Positions 45,731 through 55,558 of a stretch of DNA of 64,000 nt are shown here, one piece after another. Position 1 is the first letter of the stretch. Every line of letters starts with the position of its first letter. Position numbers and translations under genes: made by a program. Source of the DNA: Dictyobacter vulcani. GTDB lineage: Bacteria > Chloroflexota > Ktedonobacteria > Ktedonobacterales > Ktedonobacteraceae. Below the pieces are notes generated by a model. The model saw nothing but the letters and a program-made list of their open reading frames with translations. It did not search any database and had not been told where the DNA came from. The DNA lies in contig NZ_BKZW01000001.1 of the NCBI RefSeq assembly GCF_008974265.1, forward strand, positions 3,844,001 to 3,908,000, in the 5' to 3' direction.

Positions 45731-47478
45731 ATGTCTACAATCTTAAAAGGCATTCCAGTCATGGGTGGTATCGCGATTGGTCCCTGGATTGTGTATGATC
45801 CTACGCCACCAATCATCTCGAAAGAGCAGATCAAGGCATCAGCCGTGGATGCTGAGAAGGCACGCATGCGGCAGGCCATTGAGGCCTCTATTGCCGAGGT
45901 GACACAGTTGCGTGACCAGGTACAACAGCGTTTAGGGGATGAAGATGCAGCGATCTTTGATGCTCACCTGTTGTTGTTTGAAGATGATACCCTGTTAGAG
46001 GGGACCTATCAGCGTATTGAGCAAGAGCATCAGAATGCGGAGTGGGCATTGGCAGAGACGACCGATGAGATTGCTCAGATGTTTGCAGAGATTGAGGATG
46101 AGTATATTCGGGCCAGGGGCGCGGATATGCAGGATATCCGTCTGCGCCTGCTCAACCATTTGCAGGGTCGCCCGACTGGCCGGCTCAACCATTTACGTCA
46201 ACCAACTATTGTACTTGCCCGTGACCTCTTACCCTCTGATACGGCCGGACTTGATCCACAATTTGTGCTTGGTCTGGCTACTGAGCAGGGGGGGCCAACC
46301 TCGCATACCGCCATTCTGTCACGCCAGTTACGTATTCCTGCTGTGGTTGCTATCCCCAACTTATTAGCACAGGTCTCAACCCTGACTGATCAGGATAATG
46401 GCCTATTTATTTTAGATGCACGCAGCGGGGAGTTCATTATAGATCCGGATGGAGCCACCCTTCAGCTGTATCAACAGGCCCAGGTCGCTTATCAGCAGCA
46501 GCAACAACAGCTATTAGCCTTAAAAGATCTTCCAGCCATTACAGAGGATGGGATAAGTGTGGAGGTTGCAGCTAATATTGGTCGTGCGGGAGATGCTGAA
46601 GCCGCTATCGAAGCTGGAGCTACCGGGGTTGGCCTGTTCAGGACCGAGTTTCTTTTTCTGGAGCGCGATACCGCTCCTACTGAAGCGGAGCAAGTGGCCG
46701 CCTATAGTACTGCACTAAAGGCGTTTGCTGGGAAGACGGTGATTGTGCGTACTCTGGATATCGGGGGGATAAAAGCGTATCCTATCTTTCATTGCCAGAA
46801 GAAGACAATCCTTTTCTGGGTGTGCGCGGCATTCGCTTGTGTCTGGCTCCTCCGTATCAACAACTCTTTCGTACCCAGGTGCGAGCCTTACTCTTAGCCG
46901 CGCAGGATAATCCAGCTTCAACGCTCTGGATAATGTTTCCGATGATCTGTGATCTCCGCGAACTGCGGCAGGCTAAAGCGTTTGTTGCTGAAACTGAGAC
47001 GCAACTACTCCAGGCAGGCCAACTGACAGAGCCGATCTTATCACGTATCCGGCAGGGAATCATGCTGGAGACGCCGGCTGCAGTCTGGTTGATTGATCAA
47101 CTGGCTAAAGAGGCTGATTTCTTTAGCATCGGCACCAACGACCTGGCCCAGTATACGCTGGCCAGTGATCGTATGAATGCCAATCTGGCGGAACTCCAGC
47201 GTCCTTTCCATCCAGCCGTCATGCGTACGCTCGCGCATATCATCCGTACCACGCGCCAGCTAGAGTGCTGGGTTGGTATGTGTGGTGAGATGGCGGGCGA
47301 TCCGCGTGCCAGCGCCTTCCTGCTTGGATTGGGCATTAATGAGGTAAGTATGGAGGCGGGTTCCTTGAATGCGGTCAAGCATGCTATTCGGAGTACTTCA
47401 CTGGCTCAAGCCCAGGACATTGTCACACGTGTACTGGCAGCCGAAACTTCTGCTGAAATAGAAGCCTTGCTCTCTTGA
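45731..47478 (+). CDS. ptsI: PTS enzyme I, phosphoenolpyruvate-protein phosphotransferase (apparent frame break)
   Basis: Enzyme I transfers phosphate from phosphoenolpyruvate to HPr. The joined product is 582 residues. The N-terminal domain has the phospho-acceptor GGPTSHTAILSRQLRIPAVV near residue 185. The C-terminal domain has GVGLFRTEFLFLERD, VIVRTLDIGG-D-K and NPFLGVRGIRLCL, then FSIGTNDLAQYTLA near 475 and MCGEMAGDP. The frame breaks at the G6 run 46763-46768; one G restores DIGGDKSVSYLSLPEEDNPF. AGGGGCG precedes the ATG. HPr is encoded convergently just downstream. No enzyme II is visible, so the partner could be a dihydroxyacetone kinase, a distant enzyme II, or a regulatory route. 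Confidence 0.9.
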
Positions 47479-47480
47479 TA

Positions 47481-47536
47481 CAGAATAAGCGAGCAGAGGG
47501 GCTGGCCTGAACCAGCCTCTCTGTTCTCTTATTCTG
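47481..47536. terminator. Shared terminator between ptsI and ptsH
   Basis: CAGAATAAG ... GGCTGG and CCAGCC ... CTTATTCTG form a long imperfect stem (about 20 pairs) with a 6-nt loop. It overlaps the ptsH 3' end by eight bases and serves both converging genes. Confidence 0.7.
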
Positions 47537-47792
47537 CAAAATTATTGTTTACCAATCCAACCAGAGCGGTAATGGCTTCTTTTTCATCCGCGCCCTCAGC
47601 TGTAATCTCTATCTCTGCATCTTTACCAGCACCAACGGTGAGGAGCCGAATCAAACTCTTGGCATCCACCGTTTTGGCATTATATGTCACCGTAATGGTA
47701 CTGGTAAACTGTTTGGCTAGTTTGACAAACTGGGCGGCTGGCCGTGCATGGAGACCTACCTCGTTGTGAAAACGCACTCGATCTTTTTGCAT
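47529..47792 (-). CDS. ptsH: HPr phosphocarrier protein
   Basis: The 87-residue product has the phospho-His motif EVGLHARPAAQFVKLA near residue 12 and the conserved serine region DAKSLIRLLTVGAGKD near 43. In Firmicutes that serine is phosphorylated by HPr kinase, though none is seen here. I start at the ATG at 47792 with AAAGGA upstream; a longer reading adds 18 residues that do not fit the family. It is the last gene of the long minus-strand run after the class II aldolase and probably receives phosphate from the enzyme I encoded opposite. Confidence 0.93.
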   Translation of the reverse strand: MQKDRVRFHNEVGLHARPAAQFVKLAKQFTSTITVTYNAKTVDAKSLIRLLTVGAGKDAEIEITAEGADEKEAITALVGLVNNNFAE

Positions 47793-47862
47793 AGAAATCC
47801 TTTCTTCTCTGGACATAGAAATAACAAGTCTTATGATACCATGCACAGGCTAGTTGTCCGGT

Positions 47863-48537
47863 TTAACCCGTTGCCACTGGTTTGTCGAGTGCGACCTGGC
47901 GATAGCTTTCAAGCCAATGTTTATGCAGCTTTGCAACCTCGTCAGCAGGAATGGGAACCGGGGTGCCGATCTGCCGGGCAATGGTGTAGATATGGGCAGT
48001 ATCTTCAAGCGCATGGGCGATTGAGAAGGTCAGGGCCAGATTGGCTCCTACTACCATTGCTCCATGGTTGCCCCAGATCACGGCTGGACCGTCGCCAAGG
48101 GTTTGTGCCACCAGTTCAGCGAATGCCTGTGTGCCAGATTCCTGGTAGGGTACAATGGGCACATCACCACCCAGGCAGGCGGCCGATTCTTGTAGGATCA
48201 TCGGCAGTGGCTGATAGGCAACCCCAAAGGCTGAGGTATAGAGCGCATGGCTGTGCATGACGCAGTTGATATCCCGGCGCTGGCTAAGGATAAAGGTGTG
48301 AAGTGGTGTCTCTACCGATGGCTTCCACTTCCCCTCTATGATCGTTCCTTGTTCATCCAGGACAATGATATCTTCCGCTGTCAGCAGTTGATAATCTGCT
48401 CCACTTGGTGTGATACAGATCAACTGGCTCGCGGGATCGCGGGCGCTCAAATTACCCTGGGTGGCGCGTACGAGCTGGCTTTCATACATTTTCCGGGCAT
48501 AGTGTGCTACCTCAGCACGTAAATCTGCTAACAGCAT
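47863..48537 (-). CDS. Class II aldolase/adducin family protein (L-fuculose-phosphate aldolase-like)
   Basis: The 224-residue product begins MLLADLRAEVAHYARKMYESQLV and shows RATQGNLSARDPASQLICITPSG (phosphate loop), PSVETPLHTFILSQRRDINCVMHSHALYT with the HxH zinc ligands, IWGNHGAMVVG, and EDTAHIYTIA with the third His. Relatives include fuculose- and rhamnulose-phosphate aldolases and ribulose-5-phosphate 4-epimerase; this sequence does not tell which. A longer upstream reading overlaps the VWA gene and is rejected; the ATG at 48537 has AAGAGG upstream. It lies between the VWA and HPr genes. Confidence 0.88.
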   Translation of the reverse strand: MLLADLRAEVAHYARKMYESQLVRATQGNLSARDPASQLICITPSGADYQLLTAEDIIVLDEQGTIIEGKWKPSVETPLHTFILSQRRDINCVMHSHALYTSAFGVAYQPLPMILQESAACLGGDVPIVPYQESGTQAFAELVAQTLGDGPAVIWGNHGAMVVGANLALTFSIAHALEDTAHIYTIARQIGTPVPIPADEVAKLHKHWLESYRQVALDKPVATG

Positions 48538-48562
48538 AGTTAACCTCTTATTGCTTTTATCT

Positions 48563-51454
48563 TTATTTTTTTTCCTGAATGCGCCGGCGTTTGGCCGCGA
48601 CCAGTTGCGAGGTCGTTGAAGGCCCTGCTGGCGCAGTGGATGTGGTTGGCGCTGGCTGTTTTGGCGCTGCTGCCTTTCCATTCACCGGAGCTGGCATTGC
48701 CGTTGTGCGCCGTGGCTCAATCTTCTCTGGCTGGGTTGTTGTACTGGCCTTTACCTTGTTCTCCACCGGTTGTGGAACTGGCTGTGAGCGTTGTCTGGCC
48801 CGGCGGTCACGAATACTATTTAATGAGGCGACGCTCGGACTTCTTGTGGCGGTGGCCAGTTGTGGCGTTCTCCCTATACCGAAGCGTGCCAATAACCATT
48901 TGTAGCCTTCTGGTATGAATTCCAGGCTGGCCAGACGGCGGGCTGCAATATCAATCGGCAACAATAGTGCTGCCAGTATCAAGAACCAGAATGCCATTGG
49001 AATGGATGCGTTGGTTGGTATCAGGTTCTGGCTAAAGGCCGATCCAGTATCGTTGAGACTGAGTAGCGTGCCCGCGCCAGTCTGGGCGAGCAGGCGTAAA
49101 AAGCGTAGATCCGTGCCTTGATTATAGTATTCTGGTGAATATGGTACCACCATTCCCGTTGTCGCGGTGAGACGACTCTCATTTTTATTGGCTCCCTGCC
49201 AGGTTACCTGCAGGAGATAGCCACCAACTTGCTCGGCTGGAAAGCTCCCCTCCCAGCGTTCAGGGGCTGTTGGCTGCAGGTTGACACTCTGTTGTGAGAG
49301 ATCAGGTCCAATGATATGTACCTGTACTTGCTGCTGGCCTCCTCCTGCCGTTGTACCAGGTGGAAGATCCACGGTCAATTGTCCGGTGCCATTGGTAACT
49401 TTGCCATTGATGTTCATACCCCCATCATTGGCAGCGGGTAAGGTCCAGGTGACCAGATTCGCCCACCACTTAGGTGCATTATCCCAGGCAATCCAGTTCT
49501 TTGTCCAGAGCCCCAGGTCATCGCTGGTCCAGGCTACCACACGTCCCAGACCATATTGCCAGACCGCCAGCACTGGATCATCCAGATGGCTGACCAGTAC
49601 CATCTGGGCCGCTGGCTTGGGCGTGGTGGCGACATAGCCACTCAGGGTTGGCAAACCATCGATACCAGTCAGGATTGGATGATTGCCAACGACGGCTGGA
49701 TTAAAGTTTTCGTTGATCAAGGAGCGTTTGGCGGCTCGTTGTGTCTCTTTGAGCAGAATTTGTGGAATGATGCTGGCATTGTCGGCGCGGTAGAAGCGTC
49801 CCTTGCCCCATTGCGCAATATTTTGCATGGTTGCCAGATCTTCATTGCTCATTGCATTGGTTTCGACGGTCGAAACAGTGATGTTTTCGCTGGCCAGTTT
49901 GGTGACCTGCGGCGCATAGTTGTCATAGGCATCACCATCACCCAGTAGAATAATATGTTTGATTTTGGCATCGGTATGCAGCAATTCTTGCTCGGCGTTG
50001 GCCAGATCAGGATTGTAGCTTTGTGGATCAAGTGGATTCATGTTGTCGATGGCTTTTGTGATAGCGCTCTTGTCAGTAACATGTTGCATCTTGATACTGA
50101 GCGTCCCATATCCAGCCGAGATTCCGACCTGATCGCGGGGTGTGAGCAGCCCGATAACGCCTTTGGCCGCCTCTTTGGAGATATTAATCTGTACCTGTTG
50201 CTCCAGACTTTCCACGATCAAGACAACGGCAATGGATGGCGTTTCTTTATGCTGTGGAATATCCATACGTACCGGCAGGGTCTGTTCCAGTGGCGTATCG
50301 GTATAGCCACCGACGCCATAGCTGTTCTGCCCACCACTGACCACCAGACCATGGCCGAGATCGCGCACAAACGATTGCAGGATCTGCATGCGCGTATTTC
50401 CGAGTGCAACGGCTGGCACATCGGCCAGGATCACACTGCTATAAGGGACCAATCCATCCAGGGTAGTTGGCACATCTCCCGGTGTACCGACCGTAACGTT
50501 GATATGGGTGGACTGCAGGGCTGTGACAATATTGTGCCCACTGCCAGGTTGTCCTTCAATAACCAGGATTTTAGGTGGTCCCTGGACGTTCACAAAGGCG
50601 GCGGCCTCATCATTCTGGGTAATTGAATCTTTTGGAGCTTCCAACGTAATACGGAAGGTATGGAAGCCGACTGCCGGAGCCAGCATGTTAAAGCTGATTT
50701 CTTGCTCGCCGCTGACCAGCGTCAATTTTTGTTGCGCGATCACCGTTGAGTCCAGATAGATGCGTGCAGTGGCATTCTGGGCCACGCTACTATAGATCCT
50801 GGTATGTAGATTAAAGTGTTCATTGGTATGCAGATTATTGGGTGCATCAAAACTATCAACACGTACATCTTCACTGCTGACAGATGGGAGAGGGACAATG
50901 TCCAGTCGAATCCCTTGTTGCTGTAAAAGCTGAGCTTCCTGGAGGGCATCCTCCATATTTTGCTGGCCATCAGTGAGCAGGACTATGTGGCGCTGGCTGT
51001 CGGAGGGCAGTATGGCGGACGCCAGGCGTAATCCGGCGGCCAGATCAGTATAATTCGTATCTGGTGTGGACTCAAAGCGTGCGAAGTCTATGGTGGCTGA
51101 CTGTAGCGATTGCTCGACCAGGGCATTGCGTCCGACCGCTACAATGCCTACCTGATCATCGGTATGTTTGTGTTTGATGGCCGAGGTGATCCATTGCTCG
51201 ATAAAAGTACGCTGAGGACCTGTGCTGGCCGAAATATCTCCTACAAAGACGGTTGCCTGCCGCGTGACAGGCATGGCCCAGGCTGTACCCGCCAGTGCCA
51301 GGATAACGCATGTGAACAGCAGCAGGCGGCAGCCTAGAATCAACCAGCGTTGTTTCCTCGGATAGGGTAGCGACATGCGTTTCCAGGTCAGATAGACCAG
51401 GATGCCGATAGGGACCAGGAGCAAGAGTAGCAGTGGTTGCTCAAATGTTAACAC
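48563..51454 (-). CDS. Large VWA-domain membrane protein with GATase1-like and degenerate second VWA domains
   Basis: The 963-residue product has a BatA-type N-terminus with two membrane helices (LLLLLLVPIGILVYLTW and LLLFTCVILALAGTAWA), then a VWA domain whose MIDAS is intact (FVGDISASTG). A GATase1-like domain follows (KILVIEGQPGSGHNIVTALQ, GLVVSGGQNSYGVGGY). A second VWA-like fold starts AVVLIVESLEQQ, where the MIDAS DxSxS is lost. A late helix (IPMAFWFLILAALLLPIDIA) and a Pro/Ala/Lys tail end it. The GTG start overlaps the preceding gene by 14 nt. With MoxR and DUF58 genes upstream, a role in chaperone-assisted envelope assembly is likely but unproved. Confidence 0.85.
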   Translation of the reverse strand: MLTFEQPLLLLLLVPIGILVYLTWKRMSLPYPRKQRWLILGCRLLLFTCVILALAGTAWAMPVTRQATVFVGDISASTGPQRTFIEQWITSAIKHKHTDDQVGIVAVGRNALVEQSLQSATIDFARFESTPDTNYTDLAAGLRLASAILPSDSQRHIVLLTDGQQNMEDALQEAQLLQQQGIRLDIVPLPSVSSEDVRVDSFDAPNNLHTNEHFNLHTRIYSSVAQNATARIYLDSTVIAQQKLTLVSGEQEISFNMLAPAVGFHTFRITLEAPKDSITQNDEAAAFVNVQGPPKILVIEGQPGSGHNIVTALQSTHINVTVGTPGDVPTTLDGLVPYSSVILADVPAVALGNTRMQILQSFVRDLGHGLVVSGGQNSYGVGGYTDTPLEQTLPVRMDIPQHKETPSIAVVLIVESLEQQVQINISKEAAKGVIGLLTPRDQVGISAGYGTLSIKMQHVTDKSAITKAIDNMNPLDPQSYNPDLANAEQELLHTDAKIKHIILLGDGDAYDNYAPQVTKLASENITVSTVETNAMSNEDLATMQNIAQWGKGRFYRADNASIIPQILLKETQRAAKRSLINENFNPAVVGNHPILTGIDGLPTLSGYVATTPKPAAQMVLVSHLDDPVLAVWQYGLGRVVAWTSDDLGLWTKNWIAWDNAPKWWANLVTWTLPAANDGGMNINGKVTNGTGQLTVDLPPGTTAGGGQQQVQVHIIGPDLSQQSVNLQPTAPERWEGSFPAEQVGGYLLQVTWQGANKNESRLTATTGMVVPYSPEYYNQGTDLRFLRLLAQTGAGTLLSLNDTGSAFSQNLIPTNASIPMAFWFLILAALLLPIDIAARRLASLEFIPEGYKWLLARFGIGRTPQLATATRSPSVASLNSIRDRRARQRSQPVPQPVENKVKASTTTQPEKIEPRRTTAMPAPVNGKAAAPKQPAPTTSTAPAGPSTTSQLVAAKRRRIQEKK

Positions 51455-53507
51455 GGCGCTCCCCTTTCGTTTGTTTTTTCAGTTTTATATTCAGTCGTTT
51501 CTTGATTTTCTTACTTTGCTTTTGTGCTCGACTCCAACTTTGTTCTATCCGGTGTTGCACGTTTGCTGGCAGTGGATAGCGGCTCACACGTTGTTTGGAT
51601 TTTCCACGCTGTGTGCTGGTACGTGTGTTTGAGCCGCCAGTTTGTCCACTGGCTTGCGTTTGATAATTGCGGCTGAAGAGCCACCATTCAGCGCAGAGGA
51701 TCAGCAATAGGATTGCCGCGATCCATGGCCAGATCTCACGTAACTGGCGAGAGATCGTATTTTTATCTCCACCCACGTTTGTACTGTGGGCTACTGGAAT
51801 CGCTTTAGCGGGTGCCAATTGTGATTGTACAGGATTAAACAGGTTCACGGTGAATAAGCCATTCAGGTTTTGTCCATGCACCTGTTGCTTCACCTGATAG
51901 ATACCTACCGCATTGGTACGCGCATACGGCGTCACCGGAAAGGGTGGTCCGACGTTGACAGTTTGCTGGTCGGGTCCGGTTACGCTGACTTGATCCGCGC
52001 CAGGCCAGGTCTGTATTGAGACTGGCACTCCGGGTGTTACCTGGCTATTGCCACTGACAGGTGAGGGCAGGAACCAGTTGACCAGATTGTAGATCAGGAT
52101 AGGGAAGGATGGTTGCAGTGGTAGATCGGTTTCATGCAGGTCGAAGCCAAAGACGGCGATGCGCCGATTGTTGTTTTCTCCCGCCAGTATTATTGGTGTC
52201 TCTGGTGTATTTATAATTGTCTGGGCCCACAGGGCTGGTTTTAACTGGTGACTGGCATGCATGGTATGGATACTGCTCAAGTCAACATTGCTCAATAAGT
52301 TCTGTGGATCGTTGCCCGCGCTGATATGTGTGACGGCCGTTAGTGGATTAGAAGAGCCAAAGGAATAGGTGTGTTCTGGTGGATTGACATAGAATATATT
52401 GCCAGCAGGTTCTCTGGGTGGCAGATAGCCATCAAAGATCGTCAGATCATAGCTCCCCGTGCTGTGCGCATATTTATCAGGATCGATTGTGTATAGAGTG
52501 ACATTGGATTGCAGACGCAGGGCCGTTTCCAGATACATATTGCCTTTACTGACCAGCAGGACGCGCCCGCGAATTGAGCTACCCACCAGGGACCAGGCCT
52601 CATGGTCGCTGGTCATAGCGTCCTGGGATATCAGACGAGCATGTAGCAGGCTGGTTTTGGCTGCCAGCGGCCCCCACTCGATGGCTCCACTGGTTCCCGC
52701 GTTGAGGGTGACGGTTTTGACACCGAACAACTTACCATCTGTATATAATTCGACTGGTATCGAGCGCTGCTCATGGCTATAGTTGCTGACCTGTGCGAAT
52801 CCGATCAGTTGGCCCTGAATGGAGCGTGCCGAGAGCGCCATCAGCGCCACATTGGCGGCATCCGTTCCGATGGACATATACTGCACAGGAAAAGGAACAT
52901 CCAGATTCTGGTTGCTGTTCATTACATGGCCATCGCCAATGACCAGGACACGTGTATTGCTTTGACCAGCCGCCAGTGAGCCTGCCAGCGAAAGCGCCTG
53001 TTCCAGATCAGCATCCTGGTTGGTGACCCGCGCATGCTGCAAAGCGTTGTCGAGTTGCCCTTTATCCTGTGAATTCGCGATCAGGACCTGGGGTGTGCGT
53101 GCCATCGTGATCAGCGAGAGATGGTCGTCAGGTCCCAGGGCGCTGATAAAGTCATTGATGGTTTCTTTGGCTTTATCAAAACGTGTCGGGGCCACATCGG
53201 TGGCTTGCATGCTGGCTGATGATTGCAGAATGACGATGGTATTGCCGCTGATAGGACTGCTGAGAAAGATGGCCGGACGGATCAGCACAATGATAATGAC
53301 GATGGCTGCCAGCAATTGTAAGAGTAAGAGGGGCGTGATGCGCAGGCGCTGCCAGGGACGGCTGGCCTGGAGGTCCTGCATGGCCTGTTGCCAGAGCAAG
53401 GTGCTGCCAATGACGCGTTCCTGACGTTTGGGGCGCATAAAATAGAGCAGCAGAATAATCGGAATGATAGCGCTGAACGCGAGGGCTGCTGGAACAAGTA
53501 TGCTCAT
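51441..53507 (-). CDS. BatA-like VWA membrane protein
   Basis: The 688-residue product has a BatA N-terminal domain with two helices (LVPAALAFSAIIPIILLLYFM and LLQLLAAIVIIIVLIRPAIF). A VWA domain starts TIVILQSSASMQAT, where the first MIDAS aspartate is replaced by Gln; the rest is preserved (SLITMARTPQVL, DADLEQALSLAG). An extracytoplasmic beta-rich part follows, with a late helix (IWPWIAAILLLILCAEWWLF) and a basic Lys/Arg/Gln tail (KIKKRLNIKLKKQTKGERR). Its start lies 21 nt after the DUF58 gene. It belongs to the MoxR-DUF58-VWA-VWA set. Confidence 0.88.
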   Translation of the reverse strand: MSILVPAALAFSAIIPIILLLYFMRPKRQERVIGSTLLWQQAMQDLQASRPWQRLRITPLLLLQLLAAIVIIIVLIRPAIFLSSPISGNTIVILQSSASMQATDVAPTRFDKAKETINDFISALGPDDHLSLITMARTPQVLIANSQDKGQLDNALQHARVTNQDADLEQALSLAGSLAAGQSNTRVLVIGDGHVMNSNQNLDVPFPVQYMSIGTDAANVALMALSARSIQGQLIGFAQVSNYSHEQRSIPVELYTDGKLFGVKTVTLNAGTSGAIEWGPLAAKTSLLHARLISQDAMTSDHEAWSLVGSSIRGRVLLVSKGNMYLETALRLQSNVTLYTIDPDKYAHSTGSYDLTIFDGYLPPREPAGNIFYVNPPEHTYSFGSSNPLTAVTHISAGNDPQNLLSNVDLSSIHTMHASHQLKPALWAQTIINTPETPIILAGENNNRRIAVFGFDLHETDLPLQPSFPILIYNLVNWFLPSPVSGNSQVTPGVPVSIQTWPGADQVSVTGPDQQTVNVGPPFPVTPYARTNAVGIYQVKQQVHGQNLNGLFTVNLFNPVQSQLAPAKAIPVAHSTNVGGDKNTISRQLREIWPWIAAILLLILCAEWWLFSRNYQTQASGQTGGSNTRTSTQRGKSKQRVSRYPLPANVQHRIEQSWSRAQKQSKKIKKRLNIKLKKQTKGERRVNI

Positions 53508-53527
53508 GGTGTTATATCCTTCTAGCG

Positions 53528-54423
53528 CTAGCGAACCAGTTCTACTTGTCGCAACAGCCGTTGGACGACATCTACAATATCGGTATCACTGGCGATAAGT
53601 GTATAGGTTCCCATGTGGCTATGTGCGCACGCAGCCAGATCTTCGGTGAAGCGTGCCAGACGCTCCTGATAAGCCTGAAGAATATTCGAGGAGGCGCTGA
53701 CCTCGACACTCTGGTTATTCTCGCTATCCCGTAATTGCCAGTCACCCTGGATCTGTGGGTCCAGTTCGTCGGGCGATAATATCTGCAGGAGTGCCACCTC
53801 CTGTCGTAGCTGGCGTACCGCGCGTATTCCCGTCTGGTAGCCCTGAGGAACCAGGAAATCCGAGATTACCACGGTCAGTCCGGGAGCATTAACGACGCGA
53901 CCGATATCATAGAGGGCCCGATTAAGATCGGTCGTGCCTGAGTGGGGAAGTTGATGCAGAAACTCCCCACATTCCAGATCGCGTGTTTGCCACCACTGAT
54001 GCGCCGATACGAGACCAGCCGATCCGTGAGTGCACCCAGAATCACGCTATCTTCGTTTTTGAGCGCGATATAGGACAGCGCGGCCGCCACGGCTACCGCC
54101 AGCTCATTTTTCTGGGGCGAGCCATGGTACATCGAGTCCGAACAATCCAGCAGGATGGTCACAGCAATATTTTCCTCGGCCTCAAAGATGCGCAGGAAGA
54201 GTCGCTCCAGACGTGCAAAGGCACGCCAGTCAATGCGGCGATAATCATCGCCCGGTGAATAGCGGCGATAATCGGCGAATTCCATGGATGAGCCTGCCAG
54301 GGGCGAACGTCGCCGCCCCGGTCGGCCGGTTGCCATTGGTCGACGTGTCAACAATGCGATATTATCCAGACGCTGCAGGACACTGGCATCCAGCGGGAAA
54401 CGCGCTTTGTCGGTATCAGGCAT
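53528..54423 (-). CDS. DUF58 protein (apparent frame break)
   Basis: DUF58 proteins have a VWA-like fold and pair with MoxR ATPases. The first part has TGRPGRRRSPLAGSSMEFADYR, YSPGDDYRRIDWRAFARLERLFL (the DUF58 signature) and VTILLDCSDSMYHG, an intact MIDAS. The second part has VVISDFLVPQGYQTGIRAV. The frame breaks at the C4 run 53965-53968; one more base joins KHAIWNVGEFLHQLPHSGTTDLNRAL to 298 residues. There are no membrane helices, so it is cytoplasmic. The ATG at 54423 is preferred over one at 54456 that overlaps the moxR gene. Confidence 0.87.
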
Positions 54424-54442
54424 GGATTTTCTTTCTACGCTT

Positions 54443-55555
54443 TTATGCGGCCTCATCTAATTCGGCAATGATGGCCTCAATTAATTGCTCGGTGGTAATA
54501 TTATCGGCCAGACCATCAAAGTTCAGGACAATACGATGGCGTAAGGCCGGAAAGGCGACGGCCTTGATATCTTCAAGCGAAACGTTATAGCGGCCCTCAA
54601 GTAATGCTCGTACTTTGGCTGTCATGATCAATGCCTGTAGACCGCGTGGACTGCCACCATAGCGCACATACTGGCGAATCTTCTCAGGGGAATCTTCCTG
54701 ATCGGGATGTGTTGCCAGGAGCAAGCGCACGGCATATTCTTTGACATGGGTGGCGATTGGTACCGCACGCGCCACGTTGATCATGTGTGCCAGATTCTCG
54801 CCCGTCGTTACCGTCTCGGCGCGTAGATTCTCAGTTCCGACGGTTGTATCAATGATGCGCATCAGGTCGACTGCCTTGGGGAAATTGACCATGATCTTGA
54901 GCATGAAGCGATCCAACTGCGCCTCTGGTAAGGTATATGTGCCTTCCATCTCCAGAGGATTTTGCGTTGCCAGGACAAAGAATGGTTGTGGTAGTGGGCG
55001 CGTGCGGTCACCAACGCTGACTGTCCGCTCTTGCATGCCTTCGAGCAAGGCGGATTGGGTTTTGGGGGTGGCGCGGTTGATTTCATCGGCCAGCACGATG
55101 TTCGCAAAGATCGGACCGGGCTGAAAGCTAAATGCGCGTTTGCCACCGGTCGTACCATCGCTTTGTTCGGAGACAATATTGGTGCCCACTATATCGGCTG
55201 GCATCAAATCGGGCGTAAACTGGATACGAGCAAATTTCAGCGCGAGCGCATCTGAGAGTGTACGCACCAACAACGTTTTACCGAGTCCCGGCACACCTTC
55301 CAGCAAGACATGGCCTCCTGCCAGCATGGCTAACAGCAACTCACGAATGACGCGATCCTGGCCTACCACGATGCGGCATAGTTGTTCCTCTAACTGACGG
55401 GTTACCTCAATGAACTGAGCAATATCCCGCTCACTCGGTTCCTCCAGCTGACCGCCTGGTGTTCTGGTTGCTCCTTCGGAGCGATCCGTCTGTGACGGTT
55501 GTTGGCTTAGAGTATCATCATATGAGTTAAACGTATTTTTACCTGCATTTGCCAT
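54443..55555 (-). CDS. MoxR-family AAA+ ATPase
   Basis: MoxR ATPases act as chaperones that insert cofactors into, or remodel, VWA-domain client proteins. The 370-residue product has an extended hydrophilic N-terminus and Walker A GVPGLGKTLLVRTL near residue 86. Walker B (IVLADEINRATPKTQSALLEGMQE), sensor 1 (FFVLATQNPLEMEGTYTLPEAQLDRF) and sensor 2 (RYGGSPRGLQALI) follow. It is next to the DUF58 and two VWA genes, the classic MoxR neighbourhood. It begins 3 nt after the coiled-coil gene. Confidence 0.95.
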   Translation of the reverse strand: MANAGKNTFNSYDDTLSQQPSQTDRSEGATRTPGGQLEEPSERDIAQFIEVTRQLEEQLCRIVVGQDRVIRELLLAMLAGGHVLLEGVPGLGKTLLVRTLSDALALKFARIQFTPDLMPADIVGTNIVSEQSDGTTGGKRAFSFQPGPIFANIVLADEINRATPKTQSALLEGMQERTVSVGDRTRPLPQPFFVLATQNPLEMEGTYTLPEAQLDRFMLKIMVNFPKAVDLMRIIDTTVGTENLRAETVTTGENLAHMINVARAVPIATHVKEYAVRLLLATHPDQEDSPEKIRQYVRYGGSPRGLQALIMTAKVRALLEGRYNVSLEDIKAVAFPALRHRIVLNFDGLADNITTEQLIEAIIAELDEAA

Positions 55556-55558
55556 GAT

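Noticed and set aside
47863..48681. N-terminal extension of 48 residues on the class II aldolase.
   Set aside because: It overlaps the end of the VWA gene, is Arg/Gln-rich and unlike the family; the ATG at 48537 gives the normal start.
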